28,270 nucleotides of DNA, taken from assembly GCA_002480345.1 (NCBI GenBank), contig DLBY01000157.1, forward strand, positions 1,497 through 29,766, written 5' to 3'. This document shows positions 1 through 7,765 of the stretch, in pieces. Source of the DNA: Phycisphaerales bacterium UBA7812 (lineage in GTDB: Bacteria; Planctomycetota; Phycisphaerae; Phycisphaerales; UBA1924). Position 1 is the stretch's first letter, and each line of letters begins with the position of its first letter. The notes under the pieces were generated by a model. It was not told the DNA's origin, searched no databases, and saw only the letters and a list, made by a program, of their open reading frames with translations. A program made the translations under genes and the position numbers.

Positions 1-4
1 GCCG

Positions 5-412
5 GTGCAGCCGCGTCGGCGGGCGCCGTCGCTGGGCCGCCGGGGAGAGCGCGCCGCGGCGGCGTATCTGCGGACGCAGGGCTACCGCGTCACCGGGCGC
101 AACATCCGCCTCGCGATGGGCGAGATCGACCTGCTCGCCGAGACGCCGGATCGGCGCACCCTCGTGGTCGTCGAGGTGAAGTCCCGTATCGCGAGCGATG
201 GGGATCCCGCGAGGCTCCCGGAGCGGGCGATCACGGCCGCGAAGCGCCGCAAGCTCGTCTCGCTCGCGCGGGCGATCAAGCGGATGCGCGGGAACGAGGG
301 CCGGCCCTTGCGGATCGATGTCGTCGCGGTGGAGTTCAACGCGGGGGCGGGCGGCGCATCGGAGATCAGGCACTACCCGAACGCGATCGACGCGGCGGGC
401 GGTCTGGTCTGA
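5..412 (+). CDS. YraN/UPF0102-family nuclease-like protein (start uncertain at window edge)
   Basis: A small protein of about 135 residues that matches the UPF0102/YraN family, which has a PD-(D/E)xK nuclease-like fold and is often annotated as a putative endonuclease with no firmly established substrate. Visible family features are GRRGE (residues 11-15), GEIDLL (39-44) and VVVEVKSR (54-61). They supply the expected Glu15, Asp42 and Glu57-x-Lys59 active-site set. The GTG at position 5 gives a product of about the usual family length (115-135 aa), but only four bases lie upstream, so a start outside the window cannot be excluded. It is followed by a 46-base gap and then the convergent histidine kinase. 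In other bacteria yraN often sits near rnhB or rplS; that neighbourhood is not visible here. Confidence 0.85.
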   Translation: MQPRRRAPSLGRRGERAAAAYLRTQGYRVTGRNIRLAMGEIDLLAETPDRRTLVVVEVKSRIASDGDPARLPERAITAAKRRKLVSLARAIKRMRGNEGRPLRIDVVAVEFNAGAGGASEIRHYPNAIDAAGGLV

Positions 413-458
413 GTGGTCGAGGGTCCCAGCCCGAGCGGACCCGAGGACGCGCGTCTTT

Positions 459-2105
459 CTAACCCCCCTGCCGATTGAGGGCGCCGCGGAAGCGTGCCTC
501 GAGTCGGGTCTGTTCGATCTGCGAGTCGTCGAGACGCAGGGGGAACAGCACGCTGAACATCGCGCCCTGCCCCGCTTCGGAGACAAGCTGGAGTTCCGCC
601 TGCAGCAGGCTCGAAAGGTCCCGGCAGATCGCGAGGCCCAGGCCCACCCCGCCGTGCCGGCGCTGGTGCCCGCTCTCGAGCTGGCTGAACCGGTCGAAGA
701 TCGCCTGCTGGTCCTCGGGCGCGATGCCGGGCCCGTTGTCGATGACGCACACCCGCACGCGCGGGGTGCCCGACTCGCCCGGGACGCGTTCGACGCGCAC
801 GAGCACGCGTCCCGGCTTGCCGTCCGAGCCCTCGGGGCCCGTGAACTTGATCGCGTTGGTCACCAGGTTGAACACGATCTGCTGGAACTTGCGGGGGTCC
901 GTCTCGATCAGCGGGACCTCAGGCCGCGCGTCCAGCTCGAGCGTCACCCCGTTCCGCCCCGCGAGCGGCTCGGCGAGCCCGATCATCCCGCGGCACGCGT
1001 CCACCGGGTTGAGCAGCTCGCGGTTGATCTCGCTCTTGCCCGCCTCGATGCGTGCCATCTCGAGCAGGCCCTCGATCAGCTCGAGCAGGCCCCGAGAGCC
1101 CTCGACGATGTTCTCCAGGTACCGGGTCCGCTTCGCGAGCGCCGCGGCGTGATCCGCGCGGGCCCGCTCCGCGTTCTCCGGCGCCTGGTGGGACTGCTTG
1201 GCTTCCTTCCGCGCGATGTCGAGCAGCAGCTCGGCGAACCCGATGATCGAATTCAGCGGCGTGCGCAGCTCGTGGCTCACCCCCGCGAGGAACTCGCTTT
1301 TCAGCCGCGCCGCGTTGTCCAGCGCCTCGTTCACCTCCGCGAGCTCGTTGAGGCGGACATCCATCGCGATGTTGATCGACTGGAGCGTGCGCTCGCGTTC
1401 CTCGAGCTGGTCGAGCGTCGCGTTGAAGGTCTCCGCGAGCTGCTGGAACTCGTCGCCCGTCGTCAGCTCGACGCGCTCGTCGATGTTCCCGTCGCCCACG
1501 CTCTCCGCCCAGAGGCGGAGCTTCTTGACGGGCCGGAGGATAAGCCGCCCCGTGATGATCCAGAAGGTCGTCATCGCGACCGCGAGCACCAGCACCCCGG
1601 CGCTGAGGAGGAACAGGGAGTTGATCGCCGCCTCGCTCGCGGCCTGCTCGCTGGTGCGTTCGAGCACCACGACGCGCGTCGCGCGCCCGTTCCCGTCCCG
1701 GGCGATCCGCGCGTAGGTGTACCGCTTCGCCCAGTCCTGCCAGTCGTTGAGGAAGACCTCCGAGATCGCCTCGCCCTGCTCGTTGCGGCGCGGATCCTCG
1801 GCGCGGCGCAGGATCTCCGCGAGCCTCCAGTCCTCCCGGCTGCCGACCCGGAGCGCCGGGATATCGAGACTGAGCACGGCCGCGTCGCCGATCGCCTCGG
1901 GACGCGGGGCGTTCTCGTCGGCGGGGAGCATCGACCATGCCTCGTAGAGCGCGCGGGCCGTTTCCCGCTGCCCCGCGTCGATGAGCGCCTGCATGCGCGC
2001 AAAGGGAAGGAGCAGCGCGAGCAGCGCGACCGCGGTGACCGCAAGCCCGAACAGGCCCAGCAGCTTCGCCGCGAGATTGAGTTCACCCACTACAGGGAGT
2101 CGCAT
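459..2105 (-). CDS. Membrane sensor histidine kinase (HAMP-HisKA-HATPase)
   Basis: A 548-residue inner-membrane sensor kinase. Transmembrane segment 1 is at about 13-35 and segment 2 at about 162-185, enclosing a roughly 125-residue extracytoplasmic sensor region with no recognised domain. A HAMP linker follows (about 187-240), then a coiled coil and the HisKA dimerisation helix with SHELRTPLN, phospho-acceptor His278. The HATPase domain has the N box NLVTN (413-417), the G1 box DNGPG (456-460) and the G2 box GVGLG (486-490), so the kinase looks catalytically intact. The loop between the two HisKA helices is long and charged (about 299-326), longer than in typical kinases. No response regulator gene is adjacent, so it appears to be an orphan kinase. 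The ATG at 2103-2105 has no strong Shine-Dalgarno. It is divergent from miaB, with 65 bases between the two starts. Signal and target are unknown. Confidence 0.93.
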   Translation of the reverse strand: MRLPVVGELNLAAKLLGLFGLAVTAVALLALLLPFARMQALIDAGQRETARALYEAWSMLPADENAPRPEAIGDAAVLSLDIPALRVGSREDWRLAEILRRAEDPRRNEQGEAISEVFLNDWQDWAKRYTYARIARDGNGRATRVVVLERTSEQAASEAAINSLFLLSAGVLVLAVAMTTFWIITGRLILRPVKKLRLWAESVGDGNIDERVELTTGDEFQQLAETFNATLDQLEERERTLQSINIAMDVRLNELAEVNEALDNAARLKSEFLAGVSHELRTPLNSIIGFAELLLDIARKEAKQSHQAPENAERARADHAAALAKRTRYLENIVEGSRGLLELIEGLLEMARIEAGKSEINRELLNPVDACRGMIGLAEPLAGRNGVTLELDARPEVPLIETDPRKFQQIVFNLVTNAIKFTGPEGSDGKPGRVLVRVERVPGESGTPRVRVCVIDNGPGIAPEDQQAIFDRFSQLESGHQRRHGGVGLGLAICRDLSSLLQAELQLVSEAGQGAMFSVLFPLRLDDSQIEQTRLEARFRGALNRQGG

Positions 2106-2170
2106 ATCGGTCCATCGTACCGATGGTCGCCCGCGCCGGCCCCGCCCCTCCCCGCTGCGTAAACTCCGCC

Positions 2171-3916
2171 GTGACGCAGAAATCCGTCTATCTCGAAACC
2201 TTCGGCTGCCAGATGAACGAGCTCGACTCCGAGCTCGTCGTGGGTCAACTCGCGGGCTTGGGCTATCGCTTCACCACCGACGCCTCGGCCGCGGATGTTG
2301 TCCTCTACAACACCTGCTCGGTCCGCGAACGCGCCGAGCAGAAGGTCTGGAGCCGCCTGGGCGAGATGAAAAAGCAAAAGCAGTCCCGCCCCAACCTCGT
2401 CGTGGGCGTCCTGGGCTGCATGGCAGAACGCGACGGCACCGACCTCATCGACCGCATGCCGGTCGTCGATATCCTGTGCGGCCCGGGCGAACTCGACAAA
2501 CTCCCCACCCTCCTCGACAACGCCGCCCGCACGCGCGATTCCCTCCTCGCCGACGACCCGCGCCCCCAGACCGCCCACCACAAGTCCGCCAAGTCCGTCG
2601 CCCTCCAGGGCAACACTTCTCGTCGCAGCGCGACGCTCTCCGCCGCGGCCGATTCACTGGAGATGCTCGACCTCAACCGGTCGATCTCCCCGTCCGATGC
2701 CCTCGTGGGCCCCGACGGCAGCAAGAAGTTCAGCGCCTATGTCCGCATCACGCGGGGGTGCAACAAGTTCTGCACCTACTGCGTCGTTCCCTTCACCCGA
2801 GGCGCCGAGGTTCACCGCCCGCCCGACCACATCATCGACGAGTGCAAACGCCTCGCCGACGCGGGCGTCATCGAGATCACCCTGCTGGGACAGACCGTCA
2901 ATCACTACCGCTTCGAGCACGGCGCCGCCGTGTCGCTCAACGGCGTCACCCAGCCCCAGAAGGGGCGGGCGTTCAAGGGCGGGCACCGCCGCGATCCGCT
3001 CGCGGGTGAATCCGTCACGACCTTTGCCGACCTGCTCGCCCGCATCCACGACGAGGTCCCCGCGATCCAGCGGCTGCGGTTCGTCACGAGCTATCCGCGC
3101 GACTTCGGCGACGATGTGCTCGAGGTCATCCGCGACCACCCCCGCATCTGCCGGTATGTCCATGTCCCCGCCCAGACCGGGTCGGACCGCATGCTCAAGA
3201 TGATGAACCGGGGCTACACCGTCGGCGAGTACGACGAGTTCATCGACCGCTGCCGGCACTACCTCGACCAGCCCGAGATCGGGCGTCCGCTGATGCTCAG
3301 CGGTGACATCATCGTCGGCTTCCCCACCGAGACGGACGATGACTTCGACGCGACCGTCCGCCTCCTCGAGCGTTCGCGGTACAAGAACTGCTTCATCTTC
3401 AAATACTCCCCCCGCCCCGGCACCGTCGCCTTCGACAAGATCCCCGACGATGTCCCCGAGTCGGTCAAACGCGAGCGGAACAACCGCCTGCTCGCGGTGC
3501 AGGCAGAGATCAGCAACCAGATCTCCGCTGAGCAGATCGGGCGCGAGTTCGATGTGCTGTTCGAGGGCCACAGCCGCGCCGAACGCAAGAAGCGGGGCAC
3601 CGATGTCAAGCCAGGCACCGGTATGGTCTCCCTGACCGTCAGCGCCGCGCTCTCCTCTGCTGCGTCGTCCCCCAACGAGCCCCCCGCACAAGCGGGGGGA
3701 ACCGCCACCCTCGAACCGTCCTGCTCGGCCGAGGGTTCGAGCATCCTCGAAACCACGTCCTCTGGCCCCACCCAGCTCGCGGGCCGCACCGACGGCGACC
3801 TCATTGTCCATGTCGATGTCCCCGCCGAGGCGAACCCCGAATCGATGATTGGCACGATCCGCCGCGTGAAGATCACCGGGGGCGGCGGGCTGAGCCTCGC
3901 GGGCAAACTCGTCTAG
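2171..3916 (+). CDS. miaB: tRNA-2-methylthio-N6-dimethylallyladenosine synthase MiaB
   Basis: A radical-SAM methylthiotransferase that adds a methylthio group at C2 of i6A37 in tRNAs reading UNN codons. With the GTG at 2171 the protein has 581 residues. The N-terminal auxiliary 4Fe-4S cluster cysteines are Cys13 (TFGCQMN), Cys49 (NTCSVRE) and Cys83 (LGCMAE). The radical-SAM motif CNKFCTYC supplies Cys197, Cys201 and Cys204. NTCSVRE and LLGQTVN favour MiaB over RimO. The protein is longer than the usual 440-480 residues. There is an extended linker before the radical-SAM domain (about 125-185), an extra segment after LLGQTVN, and about 50 Pro/Ser/Ala-rich residues inside the C-terminal TRAM region (about 492-540) that coincide with DNA palindromes. 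An in-frame start at 2123 is possible, but the family N-terminus begins just after the GTG. Its stop codon overlaps the stop of the convergent methyltransferase gene. Confidence 0.93.
   Translation: MTQKSVYLETFGCQMNELDSELVVGQLAGLGYRFTTDASAADVVLYNTCSVRERAEQKVWSRLGEMKKQKQSRPNLVVGVLGCMAERDGTDLIDRMPVVDILCGPGELDKLPTLLDNAARTRDSLLADDPRPQTAHHKSAKSVALQGNTSRRSATLSAAADSLEMLDLNRSISPSDALVGPDGSKKFSAYVRITRGCNKFCTYCVVPFTRGAEVHRPPDHIIDECKRLADAGVIEITLLGQTVNHYRFEHGAAVSLNGVTQPQKGRAFKGGHRRDPLAGESVTTFADLLARIHDEVPAIQRLRFVTSYPRDFGDDVLEVIRDHPRICRYVHVPAQTGSDRMLKMMNRGYTVGEYDEFIDRCRHYLDQPEIGRPLMLSGDIIVGFPTETDDDFDATVRLLERSRYKNCFIFKYSPRPGTVAFDKIPDDVPESVKRERNNRLLAVQAEISNQISAEQIGREFDVLFEGHSRAERKKRGTDVKPGTGMVSLTVSAALSSAASSPNEPPAQAGGTATLEPSCSAEGSSILETTSSGPTQLAGRTDGDLIVHVDVPAEANPESMIGTIRRVKITGGGGLSLAGKLV
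3680..3741. repeat. Palindromic element inside the miaB TRAM-region insertion
   Basis: Three inverted repeats lie together inside the coding sequence. The first is CCCCCCGC (3680-3687), loop ACAA, GCGGGGGG (3692-3699), a perfect 8-bp stem. The second is CTCGAACC (3710-3717) paired with GGTTCGAG (3734-3741). Inside the second is the perfect 10-base palindrome CTCGGCCGAG (3724-3733). The first hairpin encodes the short peptide PPAQAGG. The region has no counterpart in ordinary MiaB proteins and looks like a small mobile palindromic repeat inserted in frame. Its copy number elsewhere in the genome is unknown. Confidence 0.6.
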
Positions 3917-4710
3917 CGCTCGCTGCGGATGCGCACCATCGACTCCCCCGCTGCAACCTCCCCCATCCACACCGTCGTCACATACGGCAGCCCGACTTCC
4001 CCCGCTCCATCCGCGTGCGCCGCGTGCAAGTCCCCGAGCCGCGACACCAGCTCCGCGTGCCCGGCCCCCGCCTTCGGCGCATACGACGCGCTGAGCGCCC
4101 GCCCGATCAGCCCGTCGCGCGTGTGTCGCATCTCCAGCGGGAATGACTCGTTCCGCACATCATCGAACAGGTCGTTCGCCGCGAACGGGTCCTCCTGGGC
4201 CGCGTACCGAACCCGAGGCGTCTCGTCCGTCGCGAGCCCGTCGAGAATCTCGCGATACCCCGCGCCGATCTCGGTCGTCGCGTCAACCTCGTTCCACACC
4301 AGCGCCAGCCGGCCCGTGGGACGCAGCACGCGCCGGAACTCCGCGAACGCCGCGGACGCATCGAACCAGTGGAACGCCTGCGCGCACACAACAAGGTCGA
4401 CGGACCCGTCGCGCAGCCCGGTCGCCTCCGCAGTCCCGTCCTCCCAAAGCACACGCTCGTGGGGAACCGATTTTTCCCGCATCGCCGCGTTCGGCTCGAT
4501 CGCGACCACCAGAGGCCCGCGCTCCGCGATCAGCCGCGCCATGATCCCGGTTCCCGCGCCGACATCCGCCACGGCGAGCATGTTCGGCGTGCCCATCCCC
4601 CGCAGCATCGCGTCGATGCACGCGTCGGGGTACGAAGGCCGATGCGCGGTGTAGTCGTCGGCGCGGTCGGTGAACCGTGCAGCGCCGTCCGGATCAGGTG
4701 GTCCCGCCAT
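3913..4710 (-). CDS. Class I SAM-dependent methyltransferase
   Basis: A 265-residue cytoplasmic methyltransferase. The SAM-binding motif I is VADVGAGTG (47-55), followed by the acidic IEPN strand end (71-74), a DGTAEATGL motif II-like segment (91-99) and QAFHWFD (111-117). The QAFHWFD motif is typical of the UbiE/trans-aconitate methyltransferase-like group with an N-terminal F-x-x-x-x-x-x-Y-x-x-x-R-P-x-Y-P segment, which is also seen here. The substrate cannot be told from sequence. I chose the ATG at 4708-4710 because the family N-terminus begins just after it; the open frame runs further upstream to 4818, but that part has no family character. The start overlaps the 3' end of the VWA gene by 17 bases, so translation is probably coupled. 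Its TAG stop shares the tetranucleotide CTAG with the TAG stop of miaB on the other strand. Confidence 0.88.
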   Translation of the reverse strand: MAGPPDPDGAARFTDRADDYTAHRPSYPDACIDAMLRGMGTPNMLAVADVGAGTGIMARLIAERGPLVVAIEPNAAMREKSVPHERVLWEDGTAEATGLRDGSVDLVVCAQAFHWFDASAAFAEFRRVLRPTGRLALVWNEVDATTEIGAGYREILDGLATDETPRVRYAAQEDPFAANDLFDDVRNESFPLEMRHTRDGLIGRALSASYAPKAGAGHAELVSRLGDLHAAHADGAGEVGLPYVTTVWMGEVAAGESMVRIRSER

Positions 4711-7700
4711 CCCCGTTCTCCTCGAATCGCTGCCGCGCCCGGCGTTTCGCCGCGAGCAGCCCGCTCTCGGGCTCGCTCGCCTTCCCTTCGTCCGTCGTGC
4801 GCGGCGCGTCCGGCCCACCGGCTTCGGGCTTGTTGACGACGGGCTTGGTCTTCGAGGGCGCCTCCCGTGCTCGCAGGCGGCGCAGTTCCTCTTCCTGCTG
4901 CTGGAATCGTCGCGCCCGCGCCGCCTTGCGCAGTTTCTCCGCGTCCTGGTCGCTCAGCGCCGCGCTCCCGTCTCGCGAACGCGACTTCGCCGCGCGTTTC
5001 GCGCCGCGGAGCGCCGCGACCCGCTCGCCCGCGACCGCCCGCGCGCCCTCGACGCCCCCCGTGCGCTCGCCCAGCAGCCGATCCCACGCGATCCGGCGCG
5101 TCCCGACATCGAGCAGGAACACGCCCACCGTCCAGCCCAGCAGCACGGGCCACAGCGGGGTCCGGGTCCGGCGGGGCTCGACGATCGACCGGTCGAACAG
5201 GTCCGCGCCCGCGTCGGGCCCGAGCATCCGCCCGCCGCTCGTTTCCGCGATCCGCTCGAGCGTCCGGAGATCCGTCGAGAGCCGCGCGTATTCCGCGTTC
5301 CGCGCGACCGTGACGCCCGCGAGCAGCGGGGGGAGCGATGTCCCGCCCAGGCTCGGGCGCGCAATGACGATCGTGTTCCCGGCGCGCGGCGAGGAGACTT
5401 CCCCTTCGTACACCCCCGGGCCCGTCTGGTGCAGGCGGACAGGGTTCGGGGTCCCGTCGGGCCCGTACACCGTCGCGGGGACCGTCAGCAGATCGATCGG
5501 GGCGCCCGTGTCGTCGAATGCTTCGTAGCCGATCGACAGCCTCGCGCCGTCGCGCCGGACCGTGAGCTCACCGACCTCGTTGCCCGTGGAGCGGCTCAGC
5601 AGCCGCACCGCCCGCGTCCACAGCGTGCGATACCCGTCCCAGTCGAGCCACCGATCCGCCCAGCGGTGCGCGTCGCTGGTGAACACCGCGACCTGGCCCA
5701 GTTCCACCGCCCAGTGCGCGAGCACGGGCTCGCCCGAGGGCGTCGCGATCGCGTAGGTGATCGTGGGCTCGTCCCGCGCCTGGGTCAGCACCAGCCCGCC
5801 TAGGCGTGGGGGGGTGCCCAGCCCCGCCGTCAGCGGCGAACCGGTGTCGAGCAGCACGGGCTCGAAGGGCTGCTCGCGCACCAAGGGGCTGCGCACCACG
5901 CGGACCGCCTTCAGGAACACGCTGGGCAGCACGCTCGGATTCAGCACATGGTAAAACGCGCCGTCCCCCCGGTTCGCGACCGCTTCGAGCGTCGCGAGGT
6001 CCGCGCCGTCGCCCACCGCGATCGACGAGATCCGGATGCCCTCGTCGCGGATCGACCGCGCCAGACCCTCGAGCCGCTCGGCGCCCTGGCTCTGCCCGTC
6101 GCTGAGCACGATGATGTGCTTGTGCTTCGCGTCCACCGCGAGCAGCTGGTCCCGCGCGATCTCCATCGCGGGGGGCAGGTTCGTCCCGCCCCCCGAGAGG
6201 ATCCCGCGCGTCTTCTCCGCGACGCGCGCCGTGTCGGTCGCGGGCCCGAGCTCGTGCACGACGAAAGGCGAGTTGTTGAACGCGATCACCCCGACGAGGT
6301 CGCCCGGATCGAGTGACTCGATCGCCCGCGCCGCCGCCTCGTTCGCGACCTCCTGCTGCGTCCGGCTCGACCCGAGCACGCCCCGGCGCATCGAGCCCGA
6401 GTTGTCCAGCACGATCACGATCGCCGCCTCGGGGGTCACCAGTTTCTCGGGGAGGTCGAGCTTCACCGGGAGGATGGGCTCGAGCGCCGAGCCCCGCCAG
6501 CCGCCAGCCCCCAGTGTCTCGGGGCCGCCCACCACCAGCAGCCCGCCCCCCAGCTCGCGCACGAACGCGTCGAGCCGCGCCATCGAACCGTCGGGCATCG
6601 CGTCCGCGGAGACATTCTGCAGGATCACCAGGTCGTACGCCTGCCACCCGAGCAGATCGCTCGGCACCCCCGATGGCGCGACGACCTCGACCGACAGCCC
6701 GTCGCGACGGAGCGTGCGCGCCAGCGTGCTCCCCGCGGCGTCCGGGATGCCGCTGCTCACGCCGTCCACCAGCAGCACCCGGCTCTCCCCGGGGGAGGTC
6801 GTGAACGCCTCGGCGCGGTTGTTCTCCAGCGACCGGTCTCCCGCGAGTGTGCCGCCTTCGCGCACATCGGGCTCGTACACCACCTCGAATCGGCTCAGCC
6901 GCCCCGCCTCGAGCGGGACCTCGAGCACCTCGACATGCCGCCCCGCGTCGAGGGTCACGCGTCGCTCGCCGCCTTCGCCGCCGAGGTCGACGGGCTCGCC
7001 CTCCCGCAGCAGGCGGAGCACGCCGCTCGACGCGCCCGTGGATCGCATCTGCACGCGGAGGGGCACCGTCGCGCCGCTGGGCGCGCGCGGGGGGGCGTCC
7101 AACCGCTCCACGATCACCTCGTCGTCCACGCGGTAGGTGATCGGCACCACATCGATCGGGACGGACGGCCGCTCGCCCATCGCCCCGTCGCCGCCCGCCG
7201 TGCGCGCGCCCAGCAGCGACGCGACCTCGAGCGGATCACCCCCCGTCGCGTTCCCGTCGCTCACCAGCACGAGCCGCCCCGCAGCGTCGGGGGGCACCAG
7301 CGCCGCCGCGTGCCGGAGCGCGCCCGCGACATCGCTCCCCTCGATCGGGAGCAGGTCCAGCGAACGCTCGAGCACCGGCGCCCGGCTGGGGGTCGCGATC
7401 GTCGCGGAGCGCCCATCGAAGACGACGAGCCCGAACAGGTCGTCGGGCCCCCGGTTCTCGAGCCGATCCGCAAAGTAGCGGCGTGCGAACGACGCCGCGT
7501 CTTCCCCCGGCGCGAACCCGCCGAACCGGCGCACGCTCCCCGAGAGATCCACGACCCCGATCACCGCGAGACGCTCCGTCTCGCGGACGCTCTGCGCGCC
7601 CGCGAGCATCGCGACGATCAGCACCGTCAACGCGGCACGCGCCAGCGCCGCCGACGCGCGCCGCCAGCGGCTCATCGACCCGAACCCCGTCAGCGCGACC

Positions 7701-7765
7701 AGGCACAGCGGGACGATCGCGAGCAGACCCCAGAGCCAGGCGGGGTGTTCGAACGACAGCCCCAT
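4694..7765 (-). CDS. Large membrane protein with two VWA domains and a glutamine-amidotransferase-like domain
   Basis: A 1023-residue membrane protein of a kind common in planctomycetes. The N-terminus has two hydrophobic segments (about 8-27 and 41-58), as in BatA-type aerotolerance proteins. A first von Willebrand A-like domain (about 65-200) carries the metal-site motif DLSGS (73-77). A class I glutamine-amidotransferase-like domain follows (about 325-440, with GGLLVVGGPE), without an evident catalytic Cys. A second VWA domain (about 447-620) has a full MIDAS set: DNSGSM (454-459), Thr528 in GGGTN, and Asp556 in LSDG. A third hydrophobic segment lies at about 872-889. The tail is charged, coiled-coil-like (about 938-970) and probably cytoplasmic. 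The start ATG overlaps the upstream gene's TGA as TGATG, a sign of translational coupling. Function is unknown; a role in a cell-envelope complex is inferred. Confidence 0.88.
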   Translation of the reverse strand: MGLSFEHPAWLWGLLAIVPLCLVALTGFGSMSRWRRASAALARAALTVLIVAMLAGAQSVRETERLAVIGVVDLSGSVRRFGGFAPGEDAASFARRYFADRLENRGPDDLFGLVVFDGRSATIATPSRAPVLERSLDLLPIEGSDVAGALRHAAALVPPDAAGRLVLVSDGNATGGDPLEVASLLGARTAGGDGAMGERPSVPIDVVPITYRVDDEVIVERLDAPPRAPSGATVPLRVQMRSTGASSGVLRLLREGEPVDLGGEGGERRVTLDAGRHVEVLEVPLEAGRLSRFEVVYEPDVREGGTLAGDRSLENNRAEAFTTSPGESRVLLVDGVSSGIPDAAGSTLARTLRRDGLSVEVVAPSGVPSDLLGWQAYDLVILQNVSADAMPDGSMARLDAFVRELGGGLLVVGGPETLGAGGWRGSALEPILPVKLDLPEKLVTPEAAIVIVLDNSGSMRRGVLGSSRTQQEVANEAAARAIESLDPGDLVGVIAFNNSPFVVHELGPATDTARVAEKTRGILSGGGTNLPPAMEIARDQLLAVDAKHKHIIVLSDGQSQGAERLEGLARSIRDEGIRISSIAVGDGADLATLEAVANRGDGAFYHVLNPSVLPSVFLKAVRVVRSPLVREQPFEPVLLDTGSPLTAGLGTPPRLGGLVLTQARDEPTITYAIATPSGEPVLAHWAVELGQVAVFTSDAHRWADRWLDWDGYRTLWTRAVRLLSRSTGNEVGELTVRRDGARLSIGYEAFDDTGAPIDLLTVPATVYGPDGTPNPVRLHQTGPGVYEGEVSSPRAGNTIVIARPSLGGTSLPPLLAGVTVARNAEYARLSTDLRTLERIAETSGGRMLGPDAGADLFDRSIVEPRRTRTPLWPVLLGWTVGVFLLDVGTRRIAWDRLLGERTGGVEGARAVAGERVAALRGAKRAAKSRSRDGSAALSDQDAEKLRKAARARRFQQQEEELRRLRAREAPSKTKPVVNKPEAGGPDAPRTTDEGKASEPESGLLAAKRRARQRFEENGDGGTT

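Noticed and set aside
421..456. Inverted repeat GGGTCC/GGACCC plus TTTCT between the first two genes as terminator
   Set aside because: Six-base stem with a ten-base loop and a poor T-tract located away from the stem.
198..2162. 654-codon plus-strand open frame opposite the histidine kinase
   Set aside because: Composition is Arg/Leu/Asp-rich shadow; the opposite strand has the complete kinase motifs.
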